From Adiantum capillus-veneris (Eukaryota; Streptophyta; Polypodiopsida; Polypodiales; Pteridaceae), in NCBI GenBank assembly GCA_014529385.2, contig CM043953.1:112470549-112534548 (forward strand): DNA of 64,000 nt, given 5' to 3'. Below are positions 20,444-32,606 of this stretch, in pieces. Under the pieces are notes generated by a model. The model ran no database searches. It had not been told where the DNA came from and was given only the letters and a program-made list of their open reading frames with translations. Every line of letters begins with the position of its first letter. Position 1 is the first letter of the stretch. The translations under genes and the position numbers were made by a program.

Positions 20444-21640
20444 AAAGTCCCTAGTCATCAGTACCAAGAAGACTAGTATCTAGTCCTCTAGAGGTCTCTT
20501 TTTCATTAAACTAATATATCTTGATTTTGGCCCCATTATAAACACCTGGCAACAGTAATCCAGAAAATTCCTTCAACCTTACTGTGCCATATGGACCAGC
20601 CTAAGCTATCTTTAAATTTGGTTTTGAGGGCTCAATTTGGACTCATAAAGCAAAACTAAGTCTCGTTTCTGGAACTCCCTAACCTTGATTCTTCTATCAT
20701 GCCAGTGCTTCCTCGTTGCTGAACAATCTCTTGTTCCAGCATGGCTTGTTGTCGCAACTCATCCAACTATACTAATTCTTCCAGTCTATGTTGAAGATTA
20801 TGATTAGAATCTAATCCATATTCCACTGCCATTCTGAGACTGGGAATCACGAATTCAATAGGCACTACAACTTTAGTACCATACACTGAAAGGTGTCATT
20901 CCAGTGGTGACTTTATAAGTTGTTCTGTAGACCCATACAGCACTCTAGAGCTTAAGATCCCATTGATGTGGTTGCTTATAAACAATCTTGGCTAGAATAT
21001 TCTTGATGGTTTTGTTACTGCTCTCTGCTTGACCATTGTACCTAGGATAATAGGGAGTTGATTTCCTATGGTTAACTTAGAGCATATTATCAGAATTTCT
21101 ATGGCATCATTAATAAAAGGTGTCCCTTGATCAGACACAATACCAATGGGGCATCCATAGAGGCAAATAATGTTTTCAAATAGGAATACAGTAGTAGACT
21201 TGGCAGTATTATCTGGAAGATCCTTGGAGTCTACCCATTTAGTGACATAACAGGTAGCCACCAAGATATAATGGTTCTTCCTTGGAGTGACCTTCTTGAA
21301 TGGTCCCATGAAGTCTAGACCCCATTTCATGAATACTCCCAGTGTTTGAACTGGAGTAAGTGGAGTCATATTAGGTGCTGTTGGTCTACCCATTCTCTGA
21401 CATATATCACAAGTTTTGCAAAAACTTTGAATATCCGCTATCAAAGTTTTCCACCATAATCCAGCTTGCAAAATCTTCTTATAAGTGATATCAGTAGAGA
21501 CGTGTCCTCCAGAATCCCCATCGCATGCCTGAAAGATGACTTACATTCTTCCTTCGTGTAATGTACACAACATTTTTTAGTAAAAGTAGCTCATTTACTC
21601 TACAAATATTTAAGGTTTTCATTTTCTTAAGTGATAATGA
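20444..21640 (-). pseudogene. Element D copy 2: gypsy integrase
   Basis: Closely similar to 8365-9485 over about 1.1 kb. Minus strand: GDSGGHVSTDITYKKILQAGLWW and CKTCDICQRMGRP (zinc finger), MKWGLDFMGPFKKVTPRK, LFENIICLYGCPIGIVSDQG. A frameshift follows, then a glutamate region interrupted by stops, and a C-terminal domain with REF, DLVLLYESKL-like sequence toward 20650. Several frameshifts and stops make it inactive. A TAA lies just before VIFQACDGDSGGH. It is probably the integrase of the same old element whose RNase H to gag lies at 23740-27901. Confidence 0.75.
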
Positions 21641-22040
21641 ATTCAAACGGAACGATTGGATCAGAATCGGACTTTGGAACTACTACTTATGGTCCTTATT
21701 CACTTGAAAACAATAGGTTGATAGGAAACTTAAGCCTCAAGAGTGTATCTAGAGATAAAAGTTGACCTTTAAGAAAGAAGAGCAATTTTAGGATAGGAGG
21801 AGTATTTTTAGGAAACAAAGAGGAGGGTGTTAAGTTTAGAGTTCTTGTCTTGGAAGCCAAGCTTCTTTTAAAATTGGAGAATGGAAAACGTGCATCGGAT
21901 TTCGTGTCCATAAAAGAAATTTAATTTAAATAAATAAATAAATATATATATATATAATTTTTTTTAAAAAAAAAGAGCTGCGAACATACACGAACTTATC
22001 TCTCTCTGCTTCTTTCTATTGCTAGCTGGCTTTGATAGCC

Positions 22041-22049
22041 TATATAAAG
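22041..22049 (+). promoter_or_regulatory. TATA-like box before a CT-rich leader
   Basis: CCTATATAAAGACC followed by a roughly 200-bp CT-rich leader, the usual look of a plant 5' UTR. It continues as an open frame (IAPKRVTQSLKDDHVVPPPKK) to about 22437, where CCAGTAAGAC could be a splice donor. There is no in-frame ATG near the start of that frame, so a real gene start is doubtful. Confidence 0.25.
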
Positions 22050-22797
22050 ACCTCTCTCCCTTCACTTTGAGGACACAGACACACACTCTCAGAAGCGGAA
22101 GCTCTCTTGCCTTGACATCGGAGTTACCTTCTCTCCCTCAAGCTCTTACCTTCAAGCCATCTCCATCTCCATCTCCATCTCCCTCTCTATTATTGTCGTG
22201 TTGCCCTTTGGATTCTTGAGTTCTCTTTCTCTTTCCCTTTTCTCTACCTTGTTACGATAGCCCCGAAGCGAGTGACCCAAAGCTTGAAGGATGATCATGT
22301 CGTTCCACCTCCAAAGAAGGTGGAAACGAAGGTATCGTCTACTCCAATCATAACTGAAGCGGAGGTATCGACTCCGAAAGAAGGTGAAATCACCCAACCT
22401 CAAAAACGAGAGATGATTGAACATGTCGCTAATCCAGTAAGACAAATTTATAATACTGTATTTTTATTCATGTTTACCTAGGAAGCTAAGCATAGGGAAC
22501 CCTTTAAACCGTCCTAGAAACGTGATTCTATAACAAGAAACAAGCATATGTTTTCATAGGTTAGTAAAAGAATTGTTTGATAAATTATCATTGTTTGCTA
22601 AATTATTATTGCTTGATAAATTCTTACTGGTTGATAAGTGTATACTCGTTGATATATATAGTTTTTTGATCATGTTTGAAGAATCATTTAAAGAGAATAA
22701 TTGTTGAAAGAATATCTTTTGTTCCTCGTGGGTAGGGAGATGATTCCGCAATTAGTGGAGATTAACCTGAGGTTATCGGCTCTCTTTTGTTCCTCGC

Positions 22798-22930
22798 GGT
22801 TAGCAGGATGCCTTGTAGGTAGCGGGATGCCTGGTGGTTAGCAAGATGCCTCGTGGTTAGCCGGATGCCTCACGGGTAGCGGGATGTCTGGCGGTTAGCA
22901 AGATGCCTCGCGGTTAGCAAGATGGGAAGG
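22798..22930 (+). repeat. 19-bp minisatellite, seven units
   Basis: Units of the type GGTTAGCAAGATGCCTCGC begin at 22798, 22817, 22836, 22855, 22874, 22893 and 22912, with exact 19-bp spacing and scattered substitutions. A degenerate partial unit follows near 22939 (CGTGGTTAGCAA) and others precede it near 22728. Confidence 0.9.
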
Positions 22931-23739
22931 TACAATTCGTGGTTAGCAAATAAATCCTTTTCAAAGGCTCTGATGGTTAGACAGAGAAAGTCCGCATGTA
23001 GCGGCAACATATGTGAAATTGGAAAAGTTGTTTTTGTTGAAATATAGGGTTGTCTTCATTAGGCCTTGTTTGAATTGTTTTGGTATTGTTTGAAGGGCTA
23101 TATAAAAGAATATTTTTTTGGAATTAATAAGGAACTTTGTTTGTATATGTAAAATTATGTGGTAGTAATTAGAAAACACGATAAAAAGTGTGAGTGTGGG
23201 GTGGAAAGTGGGGGTTGGCTCAGGTTGCTAGTCAAGGATGGGTGGTCTCAATTAGTCGAGAAACTCTCCACTCCCTCTTATTAAGAGAAGTGAAATTAGA
23301 GAGTCATTGTATCAAGAGTGGATGCGTCCCAAATCTACGTGCCCTTAAAAGCTATGGATCCAATTAGTCATGTACTTTTCACAAGATTACTAGCTAGTTT
23401 ATATTAAGTCTCATACCATATTTATGGTTAATGGCTGGCAGCCGTGCCTCTTAAATGTGGGGAAAAAGGTGTTGTTTATGGATTTTAAATATGTCAATGG
23501 GATTTTCATCTTTATGGTAGGAAACAACTTTCATTAGAATCCTAAATTTATCGACCTGGCTTGTGGCGTATGACCCTTATAACCACGTAAACAATGGATA
23601 GAGGACTTCCTCTCTTCTATTTCTCATATCTCTACTTTGTGGAAATGGAGTAGGGTGTCATCAACGGAAAAGGAGAGTAAAGGAAGGCCATCTATCAAGT
23701 TGCCCCGATCTTCTTGGGGTTGGGGAGCTCACACTTCTA

Positions 23740-26700
23740 TTGGCACACACCTTCGAAGAACCCCATCTACACCAAGTCTATAGAGCAATCCTCCTATGAT
23801 GGTGAACTTCAAACTCTTAATAATCATAGCTTTCTTCTGATTCTGTGTCCAGTTTTTTGGGAATCCTCGTTTTAAAAGGAACTGATACACATCATATCAT
23901 TTTGGATTTGTATTTTCCTCAGTTGTCCCTTTAAACAACTCTACATCTACTAGATTATCCCTAAAGAATATTTCACAGTAGCCTTCAATACTTCTAGATA
24001 GAAAATCAACACCACAATGGGATTAACCGGGCTTGTGGAATATGTGGAATTCAAACTCCATCAAGAAAATCATCCATCTGATCAATCTTCCTTAGATAAT
24101 AACTTTGTTAATAAAAAATAATAATGTCTGATGATCCACATAGAAATGAAATAGTTTTCCCATTAAATAATGTCAAAACTTGGTGGCACTGAAAACCATT
24201 CCTAAGGCTTCTCTCTCCGTGGTATCCTTGTTCAGCTTGATTGAATTTTTGATTGGAAAAATACACTGGATAATCAGTCCTTCCATCTAGTTGAGCAAGT
24301 ATTGCTTCCATTGCCAGTCCCGAAGCATTGACATGCACATGGAATATATTAACATCCCAGTCCGATTGTCAGAGTACTGGCTTACTGATAATGGCATTCT
24401 TAAGAAATTGAAATCTCTCCTCACATTCAGCACTCCATATGAACTTACTGGTTTTCTTGGTGAGCTCATACAAAGGTAATGCCTTGGAAGCAAACATATG
24501 AACAAATCTTCTATAAAAGTTTACATATCCCAAGAATGGACTTGATTTGGATGTTGTGTGGGATGCCTTGGCTTACTGGACACACTGGATTTAATCATTG
24601 GCCATCTCTATGCCATTCCTGGATACTATATGCCCCAATAACCATTCCTTCTAGACCAGGAAAACAGATTTGAATGGATTCAAATAGATCCCCTTCTCCT
24701 TACACCGTTGGAAAACCATTCCTAAAAATAGTAGATGCTTCTCCTCGATTTAGAAAACAGTGAAATCATCCATAAATATAGCTAAAATCGGTGCAATAGT
24801 TCACTGAATATCTCCATCATGCAACGTTGGAATGTTGTTGGAGCATTGCAAAGATCAAATGGCATGACTAAATACATGAATGCACCCCATTCAATAATAA
24901 AAGTGGTTTTACTCCGATCTTCAAGAGAAATATTTAATTGATTATAACCCAGAGCCATCCATAAAACTATACATATCATGGCCTGTAACCTCATCAAGAA
25001 GCATATCCGTAAACGGTAATGAAAAAGGGCATTTGATGGTTTGAGAATTCAACTTTAGATAATCCACACAGACTCTGAGCTTTCCATTCTTCTTTGGTAC
25101 TACCACAGTAGGGAATAGCCAGTCACTATTGGCAACTTCTGTGATGAATACAACCTTCAAAAGGTTATCAATTTACTCTTTGACCTTCTTAGCATAGTTT
25201 GGATTCATTCTGTACCTTTGCAGATGCACTGGTCTAGAATCTAGCTTAGAGGTATTTTGTGTTGGCAAATCTTTGGATCTACACCTTTTAAATCAGTATG
25301 TTCCCATGCGACCACGTCTTTGTATTTCTGGAACATAAGTTGGGCTTTTTCTTTCATTTCTGGGTTCATATGCTTATTTACTTTGATCAATCGAGGACTT
25401 TCTTCAGAACCCAGATTCCATTCTTTAATTTCTTGATCATTTGGAAGCAACCAATTTGGCCCACCTCCCTTCCTTTTGGTTGACTCATCAGCATAATCCC
25501 AGGATGGACCTGTTAGTTTTGGACTTCCATTCTGAACTCCAGTAACTTCTTTAGAGTGCACCTCTTCAGTGGGTGCTGGTATACTAGAATCTAAGCATTC
25601 TTCTTTGAAGTCAGTTAGCTTTTTTGGCCATCCAGCTAACTGAGCTAGCCTTTTTCCAGGATTTAGTTTAGTGAACTGATTTGGAGATTGCTTCCTCTGC
25701 TTTTAAGCTTGATCCTTGTCAAATAATACCGCATTTAAGTCTATCTCAACCAATGGAAAAATATTCATTACTGCCATCATCCTCTCAATCTTCTTAACCC
25801 CATACTTCTGGCAAAGCTCTTCTGGTTGCAGTGCCTTCTTCCAGCTTCTGGTGTTATTTGTTTAGATCTAAATTCTCCTACTAGTGCCCTATATTGTCAA
25901 AGTATGATTGGCATAATCATGAACACCCTGCGCCGTTCGCAGCCATGGGCATCCCAGTAGCATCTCATATTTTCCTTGAACATCGAGTACTAGAAAGTTG
26001 GTTTTGAATTTTTATTTCCCCACTCTTATTTGCATATTCTTGATCATAGGAGTTGCCTGAATAACTCTATGATCGGCCATTTGAATCTTAAATTGTGCTA
26101 GTTTCATTAAATCTGTGATATCCAGTCTTTTGCTGAAGATGTGTCCCCAGGATATTCACACATGGTCCTCCATCCAGTATAACAACGGATAGAGGATCCA
26201 ATTGTTTCTTGACTTTGTAGTCTACCTGGATTGCCGGCACTTCATCATCTCTGACAGGTGCCAAGTAAATTGCTTTGGCATTGGCTTCAACCTTTCTTCA
26301 TTGTTTGATGAATTTTGCCGCTTCAAGCGAAGTCCATGATGTCTTCTAATTCAATTTTTAGTTTCTGGATTCTTTCATAGATTTTGACATGAATCTCTTC
26401 TCTCTCTTGATTAGAGTTATTATAAGAACTCGAGGAATGAAGACAATCTTCATAGTGCCAATCCTCTATTCTGGTGTCTGCTTTGTCCAATTCATTATTT
26501 CTTAGTACAAGCAAACCTGGTTTGGCGTTCCCTAGATCTTCTACCAGTACTTGGTCTGCAGCAAGCATAGTCTCAAAGATTCTAGATCCTTACTCATGTG
26601 CTTGTCTTTTCTCAGAAGACTAGGTTGGTATCTTCTGAATGACTCGAGCATCAGAACTCTCATGCTGCTCTTGTTGCTTCTTAGCTACCAGTTCTCTCTG

Positions 26701-27901
26701 CTCTTTCCATTCATTGACTACCTTCTCCTTGCCGTTTGTCTTCTAGACCTCACTCTATTGAGTCCATTGCTAGTTTCAGGACTGACTAGTTTTAGAGGTT
26801 CTTCTAGGATTTCTTCAACGACTCTCCCTTTACTGCATGTGACTGTCCGTATTGGAACTAGTTTTAGAGATTTTGTCTCAATAGCCGCAGCATTTGGTGC
26901 TTCTGGACACTGAGCCACAAAGTGCCCATATTTTCCACAAGTATAGTAGTTAAGGCTTCAATTTTGAAAACTACCATGACCTTGGCCTCGGCTAGTACCC
27001 CCTTGGGATCTGTCGCGGCCAGTACCAGTGCCATTGGTTTCTGATTTTTTCTCTTGAGGTACATTGGTCATCTCTACCTTAGATGGTTCAGCATTGGTAA
27101 ATGCCAACAGAGAGAGATCCTTTTCCTTCTTAAAGTGATGAATTTGAATGCCATAGTTGTTCCATAAATAGCCATACGCTTTGTAGTAGGTACACTGTGG
27201 ACATTCATTGGAAACATGATCTTTAGATTTGCACTTGGAGCACCAAGTTTCCATTCTCCTAGCTGGTTGTCTAGTATGGCTGATTTTAGCAATTTGCCTG
27301 GCCATTTCATCAAGCTTCCTAGACCAAGACCCTTTCTTAGCCTTGTCCTTGCTCTTTTCATTGGAGCTGCTGCCAGAGCTGTTAGAGGGCTCACTAGAAT
27401 TGGAATTCTCAATGGAAGAAATGCTATTGCTAGATCTCTGCTTCTTGTGCCTTCTCTCCTTCTTAGCTTGCTGTTCAAGCTTCAGAGCTCTCTACACCAA
27501 GTCATTAAACCTATTTGTTGGTGCAGGTACCTCTTTTCTCTCTCAGCTTCTTGCTACGGAACCCATTCAAAAAACATGCGAGTAGCCTTTTTCTTTAGGG
27601 TGGCTCCTGCAACTGCCTGGCTAACTCCTTGATCTTTTCAACATAACTTCTCACATACAATTTCCCTTATCTAATCTTGTCCAGCTCACAGAGGATGTAT
27701 TCATTACCTTTGTTGTCTGAATACTCAAGTCTGAAAGCCTTGAGCAGTTTATTGTATGACCTGAGATGGCAAGCTGGGTAATGGTAATACCATTTCCTTG
27801 CCGCATCCTTCAGTGTCTGAGGAAAATATTTTCCCCAGTCATGTTCATCAATATTCTTCAACTCAACATACTACTCAAAAACTTGAATGTGAACATCACG
27901 G
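23740..27901 (-). pseudogene. Element D: gypsy gag, protease, RT and RNase H remains
   Basis: Minus-strand order from 27901: gag with HIQVFE*YVELKNIDEHDWG and KDAARKWYYHYP; a CCHC knuckle CSKCKSKDHVSNEC near 27220; protease VILDGGPCVNIL near 26190; RT with DWLFPTVVVPKKNGKLRVCVD near 25100 and YNQLNISLEDRSKTTF, CNAPTTFQRCMM near 24850; RNase H with HVNASGLAMEAILAQL (D to N at the first acid) near 24330; then a linker GVDFLSRSIEGYCE near 24010 and LLYRLGVDGVLRRCVP near 23780. Many frameshifts and stops make it inactive. It is cut at 27901 by the element E LTR in the middle of gag. DGG in place of D-[ST]-G is common in some plant gypsy lineages. Confidence 0.8.
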
Positions 27902-29824
27902 TGTCGAGAAATTTGCAGTTTTGCCAGGAAAGCACCGGGCTTATGGCTGTGAGAGTTTGTGAGAGAACTCAACAAACACTATATGAAGGAGTTAAACCAT
28001 AGGTGCCATGAAGACTAGGGTTTGGAAAGAAGTACAATCAAAGAAGCCCACCCATTCTCTCTTGCACTCACACGCACAAAGAAAGAACACAAAAGATAAT
28101 TTAAAAATAACACAAAGATGAAAACATCAAGGCTATGGTCCTATCGTATCATGGGTAATATGAAAGGGTTAATAGATGAGTTAATGGCATTCAATCTTGG
28201 CTGACCAACTATGCTACGAATTGTTCTTTGGAATTATAGTTTTGTGCTTATCATAATATATATATTTTGTCTAGTGATTGGGATTAATTGTGTATACAAA
28301 TCCTCTTGGTTCATAGCAAGATAACTACGCTTACGTCAAAAGAAAAGTTATAGTCTATGAGAGGTAGTATGATGGGATCCTATGATAGAAGTATTTCATT
28401 GAACCTTTCTACGCCAAAGAGAAACACTATACGTTGTTGAAAGTGTATTTTACGGCTAATCCATACGTTAATTCTAATAGATCGTAAAGAGTGAAAGTGA
28501 TAGAAATTATCATCATGTGGGTTATTCATCTAGGATAGTATGTGAGAAATGTAGATATGTGAGAAGAGAAGGGAAGAGAAGAGAAGAGAGTTTCCCTTCC
28601 AAGCCCTATTCTTGCCGTAGGCAATAAGGATACTACGGGGAGAGATGTACCTGTAGCAAGGAGAACCTAAAATTTGTAGAGAGGATGAATTAATAAGAGT
28701 GAGAGAGATAGATTTGGTTAAGGAGATGAGATTAGATATATATATATGTTGGATTAGAGATGAAAAAGAAAACAACAAGAAATCAAGAAAACATCAATGT
28801 AGAACACATCTTACTTGACAAACCCTTCGACACCATTATTGATGGAGAGGAAGAAGAGGGGAGAATCCAAGGTTGATTGATACGCCAAGTCCAAGACCTT
28901 CTTTGATTAGAGTCGATCTTCCAAGGATAGCGTACAAGAATGGCTAGTCTTCCTCCAGGAGAAAGTGTAGTCTTGGGCTTATGTTAATGGCTAAGTACAA
29001 TTAGGCATTACTACTCACTCCCTCAAGAATTCCTCCCAAGGGTTTACACAAGAAGAGAGGAGTTAGTGTGAACAGGAATTGGAAAAGTTGGAAATGAGCT
29101 GTCCCTGCATGATGTGGGCAGACTGGGGTCCAGTATTTTAATCATATCTCCTCAATTGTGGCTACAAATTTAGCTCATTAGCTACGATTTTCATTTTAAA
29201 ATCATTTTCCAATTAGGATTGGAACCTTGTGTAAAAAAATCATCAAAATAAGGTCCATTTCTGGCAGCAAAAGTCTTCCTGTGGTCCCCTTAGCATAGAC
29301 TTTCATTTGATTCCAAAGGACACCTTATGCCATATGAAAGCACGACATTGCTCCTTGACAAAGTTTTGTAATCATTCTTGCAATAATGCATTAAAATAAG
29401 TGTATCTTTGAAATCATGCCACCTAGTGTCCCACTAGGATTTGATTCCCTCCTAGTAGCTATTTAAAAAGAAATATAAGAAAAATATGAAAAATACATAG
29501 AATATATATATATATTGGAGTTTACCCTAGATATAGGATCTAGCTAGGGTGTGAGATGATAATGAGATACTAGAAATAAAGAATCAATTCTTTTTGCCCC
29601 AAGTTAAAGAGGCGGAGCTATTGATGCTTTTCCCATAGTATTTTATGATGGTGGTAAAGTAAGCATAGGTTACCCTTGAGAAAAATAATAGGATGAGATA
29701 GAAGGCTTATTATTATACTTAAATATGCATATGTACATTATAGGAAAGATAATTATGTATCTAAAAAATTACAAGATAGATCTTGTAGCATGCGTTCCCA
29801 CTATGTACGTGTCACAGCACGACA
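27902..29824 (-). repeat. 3' LTR of element E
   Basis: 1923 bp, TGTCGAGAAATTTGC to CAGCACGACA in plus reading. Compared with the right LTR it lacks about 70 bp around the TATA box (near 29040). Its copies of the two small LTR ORFs (minus, from 28529) are broken by a TAG in ORF A and two stops in ORF B. Confidence 0.85.
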
Positions 29825-31214
29825 TCCACCCCCTCTAAACTTGCACATCCTCCGGTATGTGCCACATTATTTATTTGTAAGATCAACCCTCTTGTACATC
29901 TTCCTGGCGTTGAGCAGCTTGTAATCATCCCAAGAAGTGGTAGAAAATCTGTTTCTACAACCACACATGCACCAATTAAGTATTCTTTCTCACTTTTCAA
30001 GGCTGTAACCATACCACATAACTCTCTCTTTATCTGTGGATAGTTTCTTTGGTGAGCACTTAGTACCTTTGCTCCAAATCTTACCACATACCTGTGTCCT
30101 TCTTTGTCATCTTGCCCTATTGCCCATCCAATCCCTGTAGGACTAGTGTCTACTGTCACAATTACTAGCCTTTGACACTCGTAGTCTACCTTTCTCAAAG
30201 TTGTTGCTGGCTGGAGCAACTCCTTTAGCTTTTTCATGGACTTTATATGTGCTTCTGTCCATTTAAACTTTTGATTCTTTCTAAGCAACTGATAAAGAGG
30301 ATCAGCTACATCTGTATAATGTGGAATCCAAATAACATAGAAGACACATGCTCCAAGAAACCTTCTAACCTCAGTGATGCTAGTGCATGTTTCTTTCATT
30401 CTTTGGATGGCATCTACCTTTTTTGGACAAGGTTTCCTACCATATGGCCCGCACATGTGCCCCACAATGAGCACTTCATTGACACCAAACATAGACTTTT
30501 TCCCTGACAATGTAAGATTCACTTCTTCCAACATGGATAAAATTTTATCACAATCATTTATGTGATCTACCACAAACCTGCAACATCCCTTAAGATCCAA
30601 AGCTTCATTTTTGTCACTTTATTCACATCCTTTGATAGGCAAATCATCAATGAAAGGCATTGTGATTTGAGGAATAAAGTCACGTAATACCTTATTCATC
30701 CCATTCATCATATGTGCAATCGAGTTGGTTGCTCCCTGTGGCAAGGTACACATCCTTACCAACCCAAAGGTGTCCTCATGGTTGTCAAGTCTCTTCTTTT
30801 GATTGCAAGCTGAAATTGATCATACCCTCAGTAGAGATCCCCCATTGAGTAGATTGCCCTCCCTGCAAACGCCTCTGCAAACTCATCCACAATTGGACAT
30901 GTACCTACATTTCTAATTGTCACATTGTTTACTGGTTGCATATCTTGGATGAAGCGTAGAAAACCATTCTTCTTTGGAACTGTGAACCACCTATTTGAGT
31001 ATGGAGCACAAGAAGGCTCCAAGATTCCCATTTTGATTTTCTCATTCAATAGCTCTACTAACTTTGGCAAATGAGCCTTTGGAACCGGAATAGGCCGCAG
31101 ATTCCAAGGCACATGAGGTATTGTGAAAATTACCATAGGACCTACAATAGAAGGATCAACACATCCTATCTCATGTGGCTCAAATGCAAAAGCCTTACCA
31201 TGCTTTGAAAGCAT
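29812..31214 (-). pseudogene. pol: Element E RT and truncated RNase H
   Basis: Minus strand from 31214: EIGCVDPSIVGPMVIFTIPH, RPIPVPKAHLPKLVELLNEK, GILEPSCAPYSNRWFTVPKK, FLRFIQDMQPVNNVTIRN and SMGDLY, an RT N-terminal half. Frame breaks lie between 30601 and 30827. The second ORF (30600-29812) reads FVVDHINDCDKIL, HMCGPYGRKPCPKKVDAIQ, SITEVRRFLGACVFYVIWIP, then RNase H VTVDTSPTGIGWAIGQ and VRFGAKVLSAHQRNY. It stops being recognisable after VVETDFLPLLGMI and ends in a short tail over the polypurine tract. The phrasing (IPHVPWNL, SITEVRRFLG, WIPHYT) recalls fungal-type gypsy RT rather than the Tat-type RT of element F; this is a judgement from memory of family style. Confidence 0.8.
29825..29839 (-). 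other. Polypurine tract of element E
   Basis: Minus-strand TTTAGAGGGGGTGGA directly before the 3' LTR, which in that sense begins TGTCGTGCTGTG. Confidence 0.8.
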
Positions 31215-31415
31215 TTCTTTGAATCACTTTGTCTCCTCCTGTGTTAGAAACTCCTCGCAGCCAATCTGCAACTCTTGAAAAGACTCCTTTGTGAAGGTAT
31301 GCCCGATCTTTTTAGGATTCCTCAAACTTGGTTGTAAAGAAGCCTACTCAATCTTTTCCCTCTTGTTGGGTGGTAAGGGTGAAGCTACTGGTTTCACCTT
31401 CTTTGCTACACTCTT

Positions 31416-31736
31416 CTATTTATTTTCAACATGGACTTCTGGGCCATCAGTTTGGCTGTCTTTAAAGGCTTCTATTACTTTATACATTTCCATAGAGCAA
31501 ACTTCCACAACTTCATTTTCAAGATGCAAACTAGACCTCATTATAGCATCAAGCTCACCCATAGTATCTACAAAAGAAGCTTGTTCACACAAACCCAAAA
31601 CATTTTCACTAGGATTTGGCAACCCACTCTTTTTCATGCCTATTTGTACATTATGCACATATTGCCTCTCACATCTCTTCAAATCTTCAAGTTTTGTAAA
31701 ACATACTGATCCATTCCTTGTTACCAAGGAGATCAT
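31416..31736 (-). pseudogene. Element E linker between protease and RT
   Basis: A 106-codon open frame in the position between protease and RT. It contains KLEDLKRCERQYVHNVQIG and DAIMRSSLHLENEVVEVCSM. No catalytic motif was seen; it is probably the spacer of the polyprotein, interrupted by frame breaks on both sides. Confidence 0.45.
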
Positions 31737-31804
31737 TGAGAAAGTTTCACCTATTTTTGGATCAAGCGAGACCCTTTTTTTTTCTGTACCACTGCAATCC
31801 CGCT

Positions 31805-32599
31805 TTACAATGGTACTGGGTCAAAACCCATCATTTCTCTATGATCATGAAACTCTTTGTTTACCTTTGCTAGAGGATGTTCTCTGAGGTTGTCACGGTT
31901 TCTTTCATGGTTTACACAAACTGTGAGAAATCGGACAGCTCGTTTACCATCTTTGCTACGTATCCTAACATATGCTGAACCATCATCCATTACCTTTGTC
32001 TCCATTCGAACTCCCACAATGTAGGGTTGTCTAAGGATGAGATGATATGAAGATGTATCCTGTACAAAGAAGTTTTGGTCAATCTTTACATCACCTATTG
32101 TCACCTGCGCACCTGGACATGCTACATACAATTTACCGGATGAATTGTTTGCCACTTTTACCATCCAGCTATGATCTGTGTCTATCGGCCATTTGCACTT
32201 GTTGTAGAGACTCTTTGACATTATGTTTATTTCTGAACCATGGTCAATCAAGGCAACAAATGGCTCTTCAAGATCACCTACCTTGACCAAAGTTTCTGTA
32301 GTAGCCTTTCCCTAGTGACTTCGTGAATAGTAGCTCCTAGGAATATCTTCAACTTCTTCATCATAATTTGAGAAATGCACTTGCTTCACTCTCCCACTAG
32401 ATTGGTAGTATCCTATCATAGCTCCATCATCCTCCTTATTTAGCAGCTGCATCCCTTGTGTCTTTGAGGTTTCCCCTTCAACCAGTGGATGAGAAACTTC
32501 AACAAGGGTTTTCCTCTTCCTCTTGATGATGTCAATGATATCCTCATGGAATTCACGCTTTGCAATGCCAAGAACTTCTTTAAATCTGAGCAACCTCAA
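31805..32599 (-). pseudogene. Element E aspartic protease region (D-H-G site)
   Basis: ORF 32290-31805 reads LEEPFVALIDHGSEINIMSK, then HSWMVKVANNSSGKLYVACP, QNFFVQDTSSYHLILRQPYI and METKVMDDGSAYVRIRS. Fold elements fit a retropepsin, with LRQPYI at the place of ILGRP, but the catalytic triplet is D-H-G instead of D-[ST]-G. The upstream ORF (32599-32312) is the C-terminal end of the gag linker in another frame, EFHEDIIDIIKRKRKTLVEV. The protease would cut the polyprotein. Whether D-H-G is a lineage feature or damage cannot be settled here. Confidence 0.65.
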
Positions 32600-32606
32600 T
32601 ATCAGA

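Larger units (their letters stand above)
21641..23740. other. 2.1-kb unassigned insert in element D
   Basis: Separates integrase (20444-21640) from RNase H (23740 onward) of the same gypsy family. No transposase, RT or LTR pair was recognised. It holds a promoter-like TATA at 22041, a (CTCCAT)n tract at about 22158-22186, AT-rich sequence with short ORFs, and a 19-bp minisatellite. The rest (22931-23740) shows nothing recognisable. Confidence 0.5.

Noticed and set aside
22019-22481. Start of a host gene after the TATA box at 22041
   Set aside because: The open frame has no in-frame ATG near its start (it opens at GTG) and no downstream exon was recognised; kept only as a low-confidence promoter-like site.
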